Assembly: GCF_031457955.1 (NCBI RefSeq)
Contig: NZ_JAVDXN010000009.1
Coordinates: 62,001-126,000, forward strand
DNA: 64,000 nt
Source: Mixta sp031457955
GTDB lineage: Bacteria > Pseudomonadota > Gammaproteobacteria > Enterobacterales > Enterobacteriaceae
Reading direction: 5' to 3'
The notes below the pieces were generated by a model. That model saw only the letters and a list, made by a program, of their open reading frames with translations. It did no database searches and was not told where the DNA came from. Position numbers and translations under genes: made by a program. This document shows positions 17,526-26,520 of this stretch, piece by piece; position 1 is the stretch's first letter; the number at the start of each line of letters is the position of its first letter.

Positions 17526-18800
17526 ATGACAACGATTTACACCGCCCTGCTTTACCTCATACAGCCTCTGATCTGGCTGCGCCTTTGGCTGCGCGGCCGC
17601 AAAGCGCCGGCCTATCGTAAACGCTGGGCGGAGCGCTACGGCTTTTGTACAGGCAAAGTCAGCCCCGGCGGCATCCTGCTGCATTCGGTTTCCGTGGGCG
17701 AAACGCTGGCCGCCGTACCGCTGGTACGGGCGCTGCGTCATCGCTACCCAACGCTGCCCATCACCGTCACCACCATGACGCCAACAGGGTCGGAGCGCGC
17801 GCAGTCCGCGTTTGGCAAAGATGTGCATCACGTCTATTTGCCCTACGATCTACCCGGTGCGATTAACCGCTTTCTTAATACCGCCGATCCCCGCCTGGTC
17901 ATCATTATGGAGACCGAGCTGTGGCCTAACTTTATTAAAGCGCTGCATGAACGTCAGGTGCCGCTGGTTATCGCCAATGCGCGGCTGTCGGCGCGTTCAG
18001 CGAAGGGGTATAAAAAGCTGGGGAAATTTATGCGCCAGCTATTGCAGCGCATTACGCTGATTGCGGCGCAGAACGAAGAAGACGGCGCGCGGTTTGTTGA
18101 GCTGGGCCTGAAGCGTTCTCAGCTGGCGATTACCGGCAGCCTGAAATTTGATATTTCAGTAACGCCTGAGCTGGCGGCACGCGCGGTCACGCTGCGTCGT
18201 CAATGGGCGCCGCGCCGTCCTGTCTGGATCGCCACCAGCACTCACGAAGGCGAAGAAGCGATCGTGCTGGAAGCGCATCGTCGCCTGCTGGCGCACTTCC
18301 CGGATCTGCTCTTGATTCTGGTGCCGCGTCACCCGGAGCGCTTCGATACCGCACGGGAAATGACGCAGAAAGGCGGCTTCAGCTATACCTTGCGCAGCAG
18401 CGGCGAAATTCCCTCCAGCAGCACGCAGGTAGTGATTGGCGATACCATGGGCGAACTGATGTTGCTGTACGGCATTGCCGATCTCGCCTTTGTGGGCGGC
18501 AGCCTGGTTGAGCGCGGCGGCCATAATCCGCTGGAACCGGCAGCGCATGCTATTCCGGTGCTGATGGGTCCGCATACGTTCAATTTTAAAGATATTTGCA
18601 GCAAGCTGAAGCAGGCGGATGGTCTGATTACGGTTACCGATACCGCCACGCTGGTGCATGAAGTGGGTAACCTGCTGATTGATGATGATTACCGGCGATA
18701 TCATGGCCGCCACGCGGTGGATGTCCTGCATCAAAATCAGGGCGCGCTACAGCGTCTGCTCCAGCTGCTTGAACCCTACCTGCCGCCACGGAATCATTAA
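17526..18800 (+). CDS. waaA: 3-deoxy-D-manno-octulosonic acid (Kdo) transferase
   Basis: WaaA (KdtA) transfers two Kdo residues to the lipid IVA precursor. It is a membrane-anchored GT30 enzyme with one N-terminal hydrophobic helix (about residues 5-23). HSVSVGETLAAVPLVRAL contains the catalytic Glu region, and GGSLVERGGHNPLEPAA is the CMP-Kdo site. The 424 residues match the family. Its TAA is immediately followed by the waaE ATG, so the two are coupled. Confidence 0.97.
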   Translation: MTTIYTALLYLIQPLIWLRLWLRGRKAPAYRKRWAERYGFCTGKVSPGGILLHSVSVGETLAAVPLVRALRHRYPTLPITVTTMTPTGSERAQSAFGKDVHHVYLPYDLPGAINRFLNTADPRLVIIMETELWPNFIKALHERQVPLVIANARLSARSAKGYKKLGKFMRQLLQRITLIAAQNEEDGARFVELGLKRSQLAITGSLKFDISVTPELAARAVTLRRQWAPRRPVWIATSTHEGEEAIVLEAHRRLLAHFPDLLLILVPRHPERFDTAREMTQKGGFSYTLRSSGEIPSSSTQVVIGDTMGELMLLYGIADLAFVGGSLVERGGHNPLEPAAHAIPVLMGPHTFNFKDICSKLKQADGLITVTDTATLVHEVGNLLIDDDYRRYHGRHAVDVLHQNQGALQRLLQLLEPYLPPRNH

Positions 18801-19580
18801 ATGTCCACACGCCAACGCCTGTCAGTGGTGATGATCGTCAAAAACGAAGCTGCGCTGCTGCCGGATTGCCTGGCTTCAGTAAGCTGGGCCGATGAAATTA
18901 TCCTGCTGGATTCCGGTAGCCAGGACGCCACGTCTGACGTCGCTCAACAGTATGGCGCAAAGGTTTTTCACTCTCAGGACTGGCCCGGCTATGGCCGCCA
19001 GCGCCAGCGAGCGCAGAGCCACGCCAGCGGCGATATGATTTTGATGATCGATGCCGATGAGCGCGTCACGCCAGCACTGCGCGCTGAGATTGAACAGGTG
19101 CTGGAGGCTGCGCCGCAGCCGAATAAGGTTTACAGCCTCGGCAGGCTCAATCTGTTTTTAGGGCGCTTTATGCGCCACAGCGGCTGGTATCCCGATCGTG
19201 TGGTGCGCCTTTATCCACACGCCTATAGTTATAACGATCATCAGGTGCATGAATCCCTGGAGACCCAGCAGGCGCAGGTGGTGCCGTTAACGGGTGATTT
19301 ACAACATCTGACCTGCCGCGACTTTTGCGCTTTTCAGCGTAAACAGCTGGCCTATGCGGAAGCCTGGGCGCAGCAGCGCCATCAGCAGGGGAAACGCTGC
19401 GGCGTTTTCTCGGTGTTCAGCCATACGCTGGGCGCGTTCTGCAAAACGCTGCTGCTGCGTGCCGGTTTCCTTGATGGCAAACAGGGCTGGCTGCTGGCGG
19501 TGGTGAATGCGCAATACACCTTTAATAAATACGCGGCGCTGTGGGCGCTGGGTCAGTCAGCGAGCGGAGATAAAAAATGA
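18801..19580 (+). CDS. waaE: LPS core beta-1,4-glucosyltransferase WaaE (KdtX)
   Basis: The 259-residue GT2 protein has LSVVMIVKNEAALLPDCL at the N terminus, DSGSQDAT, and the DxD-like IDADERVTP at about residues 80-88. These identify the WaaE/KdtX family, which in Klebsiella and Serratia adds glucose to heptose I. It lies between waaA and coaD as in those genera. The stop overlaps the coaD start (ATGA). Confidence 0.94.
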   Translation: MSTRQRLSVVMIVKNEAALLPDCLASVSWADEIILLDSGSQDATSDVAQQYGAKVFHSQDWPGYGRQRQRAQSHASGDMILMIDADERVTPALRAEIEQVLEAAPQPNKVYSLGRLNLFLGRFMRHSGWYPDRVVRLYPHAYSYNDHQVHESLETQQAQVVPLTGDLQHLTCRDFCAFQRKQLAYAEAWAQQRHQQGKRCGVFSVFSHTLGAFCKTLLLRAGFLDGKQGWLLAVVNAQYTFNKYAALWALGQSASGDKK

Positions 19581-20059
19581 GTACCAGAGCGATCTATCCC
19601 GGCACCTTTGATCCCTTTACCCTCGGTCATCTGGATATTCTGAGCCGCGCAGCGCTGATGTTTGACCATATTATTTTGGCGATTGCCGCCAGCCCGAGCA
19701 AAAAACCGCTGTTTACGCTGGAAGAGCGCGTTGCGCTGGCGCAGGAAGCCACTGCGCATTTACCCAACGTCGAAGTGACGGGTTTTAGTGATTTGATGGC
19801 GAATTTCGCCCGCGATCGTCAGGCCAACGTGCTGGTGCGCGGGCTGCGCGCGGTATCTGATTTTGAATATGAGATGCAGCTGGCGCATATGAATCGCCAC
19901 CTTCTTCCGTCACTGGAAAGCGTTTTTCTGATGCCTGCAGAAGAGTATTCGTTTATCTCGTCTTCGCTGGTAAAAGAAGTTGCCCGCCACGGCGGCGAAG
20001 TAAAAGCGTTTCTGCCAGCGGCGGTTTATCAGGCTCTGCTGGCGAAACTGGCAGGCTAA
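19577..20059 (+). CDS. coaD: Phosphopantetheine adenylyltransferase
   Basis: CoaD makes dephospho-CoA from 4'-phosphopantetheine and ATP, the fourth step of CoA synthesis. This small nucleotidyltransferase has YPGTFDPFTLGHLDI (residues 7-21), containing the T/HxGH-type ATP site, and EEYSFISSSLVKE (about 126-138). The 160 residues match E. coli (159). It is coupled to waaE and convergent with mutM, 11 bases away. Confidence 0.97.
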   Translation: MSTRAIYPGTFDPFTLGHLDILSRAALMFDHIILAIAASPSKKPLFTLEERVALAQEATAHLPNVEVTGFSDLMANFARDRQANVLVRGLRAVSDFEYEMQLAHMNRHLLPSLESVFLMPAEEYSFISSSLVKEVARHGGEVKAFLPAAVYQALLAKLAG

Positions 20060-20070
20060 ATCGTCCGATC

Positions 20071-20880
20071 TTATTGCTGGCAGTGACGGCAGAAAAAGGT
20101 GCTGCGCTGCCCATGCTTAGCGCTTTCAATCGGCGTGCCACAGACGCGGCATGGCTCACCGGCGCGACCATAAACCTGTAGCTCCTGCGCGAAGTAGCCC
20201 GGCTTGCCATCGCTTTGCAAAAAGTCACGCAGCGTGGTGCCGCCCTGCTCAATAGAGCGCAGCAATACCGCCTTGATTACCTTGACCAGCAGCGCCGCTT
20301 CTTCCCAGGTTAGCGACATCGCGGGACGATCGGGCAAGATCCCGGCCGCAAACAGCGACTCGCTGGCGTAGATATTGCCCACGCCCACCACCAGCTTATT
20401 ATCCATCAGCCAGGGTTTGATTGCGGTACGCTTTCCGCGTGATTTTTCAAACAGATAGTCGGTATTAAACGGCTCGCTTAACGGCTCCGGGCCCAGATGC
20501 GCCAGCACATTGCTTGCCTCCAGGTCACTACTCCACAGCCATGCGCCAAAGCGGCGTGGATCGGTGTAACGCAACACTTTACCGTTGCTCATCACCAGAT
20601 CGACATGATCGTGTTTTGCCGCCGGGATCGCTTCAGGCAGGACGCGCAGGCTGCCAGACATGCCAAGGTGAATAATAATCCAGCCTTCAGGCAGCTCCAG
20701 CAGCAGATATTTTGCGCGACGCTGCACGCTCAGCACCGGCTGGTCGCTCAGTGCATGAATCTCCTGTGAGACAGGCCAGCGTAAACGCGGATTACGCACC
20801 ACCGCGTGCAGAATGGTTTCGCCTACCAGGTGCGGTTCGATGCCGCGACGGCTGGTTTCTACCTCAGGTAATTCAGGCAT
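20071..20880 (-). CDS. mutM: Formamidopyrimidine-DNA glycosylase
   Basis: MutM (Fpg) removes 8-oxoguanine and nicks abasic sites. The N terminus after Met is PELPEVET, with the catalytic Pro and Glu. The C-terminal zinc finger has four cysteines (CRVCG...FFCRHC, last 30 residues). The 269 residues match the family. In enterics mutM lies downstream of rpmB-rpmG; here a strong terminator separates it from rpmG, so readthrough or an own promoter is needed. Confidence 0.97.
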   Translation of the reverse strand: MPELPEVETSRRGIEPHLVGETILHAVVRNPRLRWPVSQEIHALSDQPVLSVQRRAKYLLLELPEGWIIIHLGMSGSLRVLPEAIPAAKHDHVDLVMSNGKVLRYTDPRRFGAWLWSSDLEASNVLAHLGPEPLSEPFNTDYLFEKSRGKRTAIKPWLMDNKLVVGVGNIYASESLFAAGILPDRPAMSLTWEEAALLVKVIKAVLLRSIEQGGTTLRDFLQSDGKPGYFAQELQVYGRAGEPCRVCGTPIESAKHGQRSTFFCRHCQQ

Positions 20881-20910
20881 GACAGCTCCTCACGTTTTAC
20901 GGTTTCATAA

Positions 20911-20940
20911 AAACAAAAAACCCGGCCGAAGCCGGGTTTT
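20911..20940 (-). terminator. Rho-independent terminator after rpmG
   Basis: A 10-bp stem (AAAACCCGGC with its complement, loop CGAA on the plus strand) lies 16 bases past the rpmG stop. Reading the minus strand, it is followed by TTTTTTGTTTTT. It limits transcription from rpmB-rpmG into mutM. Confidence 0.85.
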
Positions 20941-20955
20941 TCGTGGAAGCCGCAA

Positions 20956-21123
20956 TTATTTAATTTTAGCTTCTTTGTACATCACGTGCTGGCGTACAAC
21001 CGGGTCGAACTTTTTCAGTTCCAGTTTTTCCGGTTTAGTACGTTTGTTCTTCGTGGTGGTATAGAAGTGACCTGTACCAGCAGAGGAAACCAGCTTGATC
21101 TTCTCACGAATACCTTTAGCCAT
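20956..21123 (-). CDS. rpmG: 50S ribosomal protein L33
   Basis: This 55-residue gene is read on the minus strand from the ATG at 21123. The protein begins MAKGIREKIKLVSSAGTGHF and ends MYKEAKIK, matching bacterial L33, a large-subunit protein near the E site. It lies 11 bases downstream of rpmB in the conserved rpmB-rpmG pair. Like E. coli L33 it lacks the cysteine pairs of zinc-binding L33. Confidence 0.97.
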   Translation of the reverse strand: MAKGIREKIKLVSSAGTGHFYTTTKNKRTKPEKLELKKFDPVVRQHVMYKEAKIK

Positions 21124-21134
21124 GATTCAGTTCC

Positions 21135-21371
21135 TTAGTACTTCTCACCACGGGCACGCAGATCGGCCAGAACCGTATCGATGCCCTTCTTATCAATTAC
21201 ACGCATACCTTTAGCAGATACACGCAGAGTAACGAAACGTTTCTCGCTCTCAACCCAAAAACGGTGAGAGTGCAGGTTCGGCAGGAAACGGCGTTTCGTC
21301 GCGTTCATTGCGTGGGAACGGTTGTTACCCGTCACCGGACGCTTGCCAGTTACTTGGCAGACTCGTGACAT
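21135..21371 (-). CDS. rpmB: 50S ribosomal protein L28
   Basis: The 78-residue protein begins SRVCQVTGKRPVTGN and contains the L28 segment FLPNLHSHRFW. It is a zinc-ribbon-less, basic large-subunit protein. The length and sequence are nearly those of E. coli. It is the first gene of the rpmB-rpmG operon, with a good sigma-70 promoter 146 bases upstream. Confidence 0.97.
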   Translation of the reverse strand: MSRVCQVTGKRPVTGNNRSHAMNATKRRFLPNLHSHRFWVESEKRFVTLRVSAKGMRVIDKKGIDTVLADLRARGEKY

Positions 21372-21516
21372 GTCAATTCTCCAAAAATCAAATCAGCTCG
21401 AGCTTTAAAAATTAGGTCTTGGCCGCCTCGTCAGGCTGGTAGCCCATCCAGGCGAGTTCCATGTGAACCCGCTGAGCAGGCCTAAACGCCAAACCCGAGA
21501 TTCTCAAAGGTGGCGT

Positions 21517-21545
21517 AGTATACGCCTTGTATCGCCAGCGCTCAA
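21517..21545 (-). promoter_or_regulatory. Sigma-70 promoter for rpmB-rpmG
   Basis: On the minus strand TTGAGC (21545-21540) and TATACT (21522-21517) are separated by exactly 17 bases. The position, upstream of rpmB and downstream of radC, fits the ribosomal-protein operon promoter. Confidence 0.65.
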
Positions 21546-21610
21546 GTCCCGAACAGATAAAGATCCCGATGGATCGCCGAAATAGCACAGAAAAGCGGCA
21601 ATATTTGCCG

Positions 21611-22261
21611 TTAAAGCCAGCCGCGCTCGGCGAAAGAGACGTATTCTCCCCTGCCAATCACTAAATGGTCGAGCACGCGAATATTCATCAGCAGGCAGGC
21701 TTGCTTGATACGTTGGGTGATTTCGCGGTCGGCGGCGCTGGGTTCCGCGTGGCCAGAAGGGTGATTGTGCGCCAGAATCAGCGCCGCTGCATTCAACTTT
21801 AACGCCACACGCACAATTTCCCGTGGATGTACCTCGACGCTGGCAAGGGTGCCGGTAAACATCTGCTGGGTCTGCAGCACCCGATGCTGATTATCCAGAA
21901 AGATAGTCATAAAAATCTCGCGCTCCTGATGCGCCAACTCGCTTTGCAGATACTGCTGCGTCAGTTGGGGACTTTCCAGCACGTTTTCGCGTGCCAGCTG
22001 CGCCTGAAAAAAACGCCGTCCCAGTTCCGCTACCGCATGCAGCTGCGCCAGTTTGGCGTCGCCCACGCCTTTGATGGCAGCGAACGCGCTTTTTTCTGCG
22101 CTCATTAGCAGATAGAGCGAGCCAAACGTCTCCAGCAGCTCATGCGCTAACGCCATTACCGGTTTGCCGCACGCGCCGGTACGTAAAAAGATGGCCAGCA
22201 ACTCCGCATCGCTTAGCGCAGGCGCGCCCATTTGCACTAGTTTTTCCCTGGGTTTTAACAC
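21611..22261 (-). CDS. radC: RadC-family JAB1/MPN domain protein
   Basis: The 216-residue protein has an N-terminal helix-hairpin-helix region and a C-terminal JAB1/MPN metalloprotease-like domain. That domain carries the metal motif HNHPSG followed by a conserved acidic residue (SAADREIT), near residues 165-182. The true function of RadC is unresolved; the old recombinational repair role is doubtful. The start is a GTG at 22261 with GGGAG about 7 bases upstream. An in-frame stop lies 12 codons upstream and no ATG lies between. This is a few residues shorter than E. coli. Confidence 0.93.
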   Translation of the reverse strand: MLKPREKLVQMGAPALSDAELLAIFLRTGACGKPVMALAHELLETFGSLYLLMSAEKSAFAAIKGVGDAKLAQLHAVAELGRRFFQAQLARENVLESPQLTQQYLQSELAHQEREIFMTIFLDNQHRVLQTQQMFTGTLASVEVHPREIVRVALKLNAAALILAHNHPSGHAEPSAADREITQRIKQACLLMNIRVLDHLVIGRGEYVSFAERGWL

Positions 22262-22461
22262 GCGCCTCTCCCGCTGGCTGTTTGCGCTATCCGGTCATTA
22301 CTGTGCGCCTGCGGTGTTAATCGCGCCAGCGGCGAGATTTAACTTTTCGAGAAGCCTCGCAAAGGTGGCGGGATGCTAAACAGTATGTCCCCGTTAATGT
22401 GTTAAAATCGCGCCATTGTGACAGGCCTGGTTTATCTGAAGGTCAATAAGGGCGAGCGAAT

Positions 22462-23676
22462 ATGATGGGTTTAACCGGTAAACATATTGTACTGGGCGTC
22501 AGCGGCGGCATCGCGGCTTACAAAACGCCTGAACTGGTGCGGCGCTTACGCGATCGCGGCGCGGAAGTCCGTGTGGTCATGACCGAAGCCGCCAAAGCGT
22601 TTATCACGCCGTTAACGCTTCAGGCCGTTTCCGGTTATCCGGTGTATGACGATTTGCTCGACCCGGCCGCCGAGGCGGCAATGGGTCACATTGAACTGGG
22701 TAAATGGGCCGATCTGGTGATTCTTGCCCCCGCCACCGCCGATTTAATCGCACGCGTGGCGGCAGGCATGGCTAACGATTTGGTTACCACGCTCTGCCTG
22801 GCGACCGCCGCGCCCATTGCCGTGGTGCCGGCCATGAATCAACAGATGTACCGCGCCCTGCCGACGCAGGAAAACTTGCAGCGGTTGACCGGACGCGGCG
22901 TATTAATCTGGGGACCGGACAGCGGCAGCCAGGCGTGTGGCGATGTGGGTCCGGGCCGTATGCTTGACCCGCTGGCGATAGTTGATCGCGCCGTGGCCTG
23001 GTCAATGCCCGTCAACGATCTGCAACATCTCCGCATTATGATCAGCGCCGGTCCTACGCGCGAAGCGCTCGATCCGGTGCGCTATATCTCTAATCACAGC
23101 TCCGGCAAGATGGGTTTCGCTATTGCCGCCGCCGCCGCCGCACGCGGGGCCAGGGTTACGCTGGTTGCCGGTCCGGTTGCGCTGGTTACGCCTCCAGGCG
23201 TCACGCGCATTGATGTCACCAGCGCACTAGAGATGGAAAAAGCGGTAATGTTGCATATTACGCAGCAAGATATTTTCATTGGTAGCGCAGCCGTGGCAGA
23301 CTACCGGGCAGTAGCGATAGCGCCAGACAAAATCAAAAAACAGGGTGATGAAATCACCCTGAACATGATCAAAAACCCCGATATCGTTGCAGGGGTGGGC
23401 GCAATGCATGAAGGGCGTCCGTATGTTGTAGGGTTTGCTGCTGAAACCCGTAATGTGGAAGAATACGCCCAACAAAAACGTGTGCGGAAAAATCTGGACC
23501 TTATCTGCGCCAATGATGTATCCAAATCGGGGCAAGGTTTCAACAGCGATACTAATGCTCTTCACCTTTTCTGGCAGGAGGGAGAAAAAGTTTTACCCCT
23601 CGCGGATAAAACACTCCTTGGCCAGCAGTTATTAGACGAGATTGTCAGCCGTTATGATGAAAAAAATCGACGTTAA
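22462..23676 (+). CDS. coaBC: Bifunctional phosphopantothenoylcysteine decarboxylase/synthetase
   Basis: Dfp couples cysteine to 4'-phosphopantothenate (CoaB, C-terminal, CTP-dependent) and decarboxylates the product (CoaC, N-terminal, FMN-dependent). CoaC shows GVSGGIAAYK, the active-site His in AMGHIELGKWAD, PAMNQQMY and the Cys of QACGDVGPGRM. CoaB begins about residue 190 with ISAGPTREALDPVR. The 404 residues match the family. The ATG at 22465 aligns with the E. coli start and is equally possible. The 3' end overlaps dut by 20 bases. Confidence 0.96.
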   Translation: MMGLTGKHIVLGVSGGIAAYKTPELVRRLRDRGAEVRVVMTEAAKAFITPLTLQAVSGYPVYDDLLDPAAEAAMGHIELGKWADLVILAPATADLIARVAAGMANDLVTTLCLATAAPIAVVPAMNQQMYRALPTQENLQRLTGRGVLIWGPDSGSQACGDVGPGRMLDPLAIVDRAVAWSMPVNDLQHLRIMISAGPTREALDPVRYISNHSSGKMGFAIAAAAAARGARVTLVAGPVALVTPPGVTRIDVTSALEMEKAVMLHITQQDIFIGSAAVADYRAVAIAPDKIKKQGDEITLNMIKNPDIVAGVGAMHEGRPYVVGFAAETRNVEEYAQQKRVRKNLDLICANDVSKSGQGFNSDTNALHLFWQEGEKVLPLADKTLLGQQLLDEIVSRYDEKNRR

Positions 23677-24112
23677 GATTATTGATGCGCGCGTAGGCAA
23701 AGCGTTTCCTCTGCCGACTTACGCCACTTCCGGCTCCGCAGGTCTGGATTTGCGCGCCTGTCTTGATGCCCCGCAGGAGCTGGCGCCTGGCGCCACTATG
23801 CTGCTGCCAACCGGCCTGGCAATACATATTGCCGATCCCACTCTGGCCGCCGTTATTCTGCCGCGCTCTGGCCTTGGTCATAAGCATGGCATCGTACTCG
23901 GCAACCTGGTGGGGCTGATTGACTCTGATTACCAGGGGCAACTGATGGTTTCCGTCTGGAACCGTGGCCAGGAGAGTTTTACTATTCAGCCTGGCGAACG
24001 TATTGCTCAGCTGGTTTTCGTGCCGGTCGTGCAGGCAGAATTTAATCTGGTTGAAGATTTCGACGCCAGCGCGCGTGGTGAAGGCGGTTTCGGTCACTCC
24101 GGCCGGGAATAA
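23657..24112 (+). CDS. dut: dUTP diphosphatase
   Basis: Dut hydrolyses dUTP to dUMP, preventing uracil incorporation and feeding dTMP synthesis. Trimeric dUTPase motifs are visible: SAGLDLRA, PRSGLGHKHG, GLIDSDYQG, and the C-terminal Gly-rich lid GEGGFGHSG. The start at 23657 gives 151 residues as in E. coli; ATG 23654 and TTG 23642 are in-frame alternatives. The coaBC-dut overlap is conserved. Confidence 0.96.
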   Translation: MKKIDVKIIDARVGKAFPLPTYATSGSAGLDLRACLDAPQELAPGATMLLPTGLAIHIADPTLAAVILPRSGLGHKHGIVLGNLVGLIDSDYQGQLMVSVWNRGQESFTIQPGERIAQLVFVPVVQAEFNLVEDFDASARGEGGFGHSGRE

Positions 24113-24158
24113 ACGCACAGCAACACCCTCCGCAACCCGACTTGTTTATTTTTCAGCA

Positions 24159-24179
24159 CCGTGAGATGCCTTCTCACGG
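24159..24179 (+). other. Hairpin in the dut-slmA gap
   Basis: An 8-bp perfect stem (CCGTGAGA with TCTCACGG) with a 5-base loop lies 46 bases after dut and has no T run. It could be a weak attenuator or processing site between dut and slmA. No function is claimed. Confidence 0.3.
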
Positions 24180-24232
24180 ATGTTGCGTGGGCCTTTGCCC
24201 GTTTATGATAAATCTCAGGGGTTTATAACGTC

Positions 24233-24829
24233 ATGGCAGAAAAAAAGAGCGCGAAAAGGAATCGTCGCGATGAAATCCTGCAGGCTCTGGCGCAGATGCT
24301 GGAATCCAGCGACGGAAGTCAGCGTATCACTACCGCTAAGCTGGCCGCCACGGTTGGTGTCTCTGAAGCTGCGCTTTACCGTCATTTTCCCAGCAAAACG
24401 CGGATGTTTGACAGCCTGATCGAGTTTATTGAAGACAGCCTGATTACACGTATCAATGCGATTCTGAAAGACGAAAAAGAGACCATGGCGCGTCTGCGCA
24501 TGATCGTGCATCTGATTCTGGGTTTTGGCGAACTGAATCCTGGCCTGACGCGTATTCTTACCGGCCATGCGCTGATGTTCGAGCAGGATCGTTTGCAGGG
24601 GCGTATTAATCAGCTTTTCGAGCGTATTGAAGGCCAGCTGAAGCAGGTAATGCGCGAGCGCAAAATGCGTGAAGGGGAAGGCTTCACCACTGACGAAACG
24701 CTGCTTGCCAGCCAGCTGCTGGCTTTCTGCGAAGGCATTCTGTCGCGCTTTGTACGCTCAGAGTTTCGCTACCGTCCTACGCAGGAATTTGATGTGCGCT
24801 GGCCGCTGCTGGCGGCACAGCTGGTATAA
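24233..24829 (+). CDS. slmA: Nucleoid occlusion factor SlmA
   Basis: SlmA is a TetR-fold DNA-binding protein that, bound to its chromosomal sites, blocks FtsZ ring assembly over the nucleoid. The helix-turn-helix covers TAKLAATVGVSEAALYRHFPSK (cut here; about residues 33-54). The C-terminal helical domain includes GHALMFEQDRL. The 198 residues are the E. coli length. It follows dut and is convergent with pyrE. Confidence 0.97.
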   Translation: MAEKKSAKRNRRDEILQALAQMLESSDGSQRITTAKLAATVGVSEAALYRHFPSKTRMFDSLIEFIEDSLITRINAILKDEKETMARLRMIVHLILGFGELNPGLTRILTGHALMFEQDRLQGRINQLFERIEGQLKQVMRERKMREGEGFTTDETLLASQLLAFCEGILSRFVRSEFRYRPTQEFDVRWPLLAAQLV

Positions 24830-24890
24830 GCATGCTAAACCTGAAGGCCGCCGGGTCAGCATCAGCCCGGCGACGTTCTACCGCAGGCGC

Positions 24891-25532
24891 TTAGATACCG
24901 TAGCTTTGACGATAGTTACGTACCGCCGCCAGATGATCGGCCATTTCAGGCTTTTCTTCGAGGTACTCAATCAGATCGCTTAGCGTGATGATCGCTGTTA
25001 CGTGGCACTGATAATCGCGCTCCACTTCCTGAATAGCAGAGATATCACCGCGTCCACGCTCCTGACGATCGAGTGAAATCAGCACGCCAGCCAGGCTTGC
25101 ATCGTTCGCGGCGATAATCTCCATTGATTCACGGATGGCGGTGCCTGCGGTGATTACATCATCGACCAGCATAACGCGCCCCTGTAGCGGGCTACCAACT
25201 AACGTTCCGCCTTCGCCATGATCTTTCGCTTCCTTACGGTTAAAGCAATAAGGGACGTCGCGCTGATGGTGATCCGCCAACGCAACGGCGGTAGTGGTGG
25301 CGATAGGAATCCCTTTATAGGCAGGGCCGAACAGCAGATCGAAATCAACGCCGGAATCAACCAGCGCCTGCGCGTAAAAACGGCCCAGCAAAGCCAAATC
25401 GCGTCCGGTATTAAACAGACCAGCATTAAAGAAGTAAGGGCTTTTACGTCCCGACTTCAGGGTAAATTCGCCAAATTTTAATACCTGCTTGTTTAAAGCA
25501 AACTCAATAAACTCACGCTGCCAGGCTTTCAT
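24891..25532 (-). CDS. pyrE: Orotate phosphoribosyltransferase
   Basis: PyrE joins orotate and PRPP to make OMP in pyrimidine synthesis. The PRPP-binding motif VMLVDDVITAGTA is at about residues 120-132, and the catalytic loop RKEAKDHGEGG precedes it. The start at 25532, with GGAG 9 bases upstream, gives 213 residues, the E. coli length; a longer in-frame reading has no family support. It is the second gene of rph-pyrE and lies behind an attenuator. Confidence 0.97.
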   Translation of the reverse strand: MKAWQREFIEFALNKQVLKFGEFTLKSGRKSPYFFNAGLFNTGRDLALLGRFYAQALVDSGVDFDLLFGPAYKGIPIATTTAVALADHHQRDVPYCFNRKEAKDHGEGGTLVGSPLQGRVMLVDDVITAGTAIRESMEIIAANDASLAGVLISLDRQERGRGDISAIQEVERDYQCHVTAIITLSDLIEYLEEKPEMADHLAAVRNYRQSYGI

Positions 25533-25557
25533 CTTTACTCTCCGCAATTTAACGATA

Positions 25558-25583
25558 TAAAAAAGGCGACTCTCTGGTCGCCT
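25558..25583 (-). terminator. pyrE attenuator in the rph-pyrE leader
   Basis: On the minus strand a 7-bp stem (AGGCGAC with GTCGCCT) and 6-base loop are followed by a T-rich run, starting 8 bases after the rph stop and 25 bases before pyrE. In E. coli the same arrangement couples pyrE expression to UTP level: low UTP slows the polymerase, ribosomes translating rph close up, and the hairpin cannot form. The conserved layout suggests the same control. Confidence 0.85.
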
Positions 25584-25590
25584 GAAATAA

Positions 25591-26307
25591 TTAGTTGTTT
25601 AGCGCCGCCTTCTGCGCCTGAATCAAGGTATCGATGCCGTCTCGCGCCAGCGCCAGCAGCGCCAGCAGCTCCTCATGGCTGAAGGGTTCGCCTTCCGCCG
25701 TGCCCTGAACCTCGATCATGCGGCCATCTTCCATCATCACCACATTCATATCGGTTTCTGCGGCGGAGTCTTCGACATATTCCAGATCGCACAGCGCTTC
25801 GCCGTTAACGATACCCACGGAGATAGCTGCGACCATGCCTTTCATCGGATTTTTCGCCAGCTTACCGGCGGCAACCAGCGCATTTAGCGCATCCGCCAGC
25901 GCCACGCAGGCACCGGTAATGGAAGCGGTACGGGTACCGCCATCGGCCTGCAGCACATCGCAATCAAGGGTAATGGTATATTCACCCAGCGCTTTCAGAT
26001 CGACCGCGGCGCGCAGTGAACGCGCAATCAGACGCTGGATCTCCAGCGTGCGCCCGCCCTGTTTGCCCTTCGCGGCTTCGCGCGCGTTGCGGCTATGGGT
26101 GGAACGCGGCAGCATGCCGTATTCGGCGGTAATCCAGCCCTGTCCCTGACCTTTAAGGAAGCGCGGCACGCCCTCTTCTACGGTCGCGTTACAGAGCACT
26201 TTGGTATCGCCGAATTCAACCAGTACAGAACCTTCTGCATGTTTGGTGTAGTGACGAGTCAGGGTAACGGGACGCACCTGCTGTGTGAGACGGCCTGCTG
26301 GACGCAT
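25591..26307 (-). CDS. rph: Ribonuclease PH
   Basis: This phosphorolytic 3'-5' exoribonuclease trims tRNA 3' ends. The 238-residue PH-domain protein is full length, including the C-terminal helix that is lost by frameshift in E. coli K-12, so the enzyme should be active. Typical segments are GWITAEYGMLPRST and IQRLIARSLRA. It heads rph-pyrE. A TATAAT hexamer on the minus strand (26346-26341) lies 33 bases upstream with only a poor -35. Confidence 0.97.
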   Translation of the reverse strand: MRPAGRLTQQVRPVTLTRHYTKHAEGSVLVEFGDTKVLCNATVEEGVPRFLKGQGQGWITAEYGMLPRSTHSRNAREAAKGKQGGRTLEIQRLIARSLRAAVDLKALGEYTITLDCDVLQADGGTRTASITGACVALADALNALVAAGKLAKNPMKGMVAAISVGIVNGEALCDLEYVEDSAAETDMNVVMMEDGRMIEVQGTAEGEPFSHEELLALLALARDGIDTLIQAQKAALNN

Positions 26308-26520
26308 GGTTTTTCTCCGGCTTGCTAATATTGGCTGCGCATTATACGGTTTTCAGCCCTGCCTGCCTACCGAACATGCTTTTTCAGTGCGCGAACCGGG
26401 TATAACCCTTTATTACTCACCACGATTAATGGCTATTTCCGTTAACCGGCGCTTATACCTGTTAAGGGAAGGCGCGCGTCGCTATAATTCCCTCATCTTT
26501 CCTGAATACGGGTACGCAAA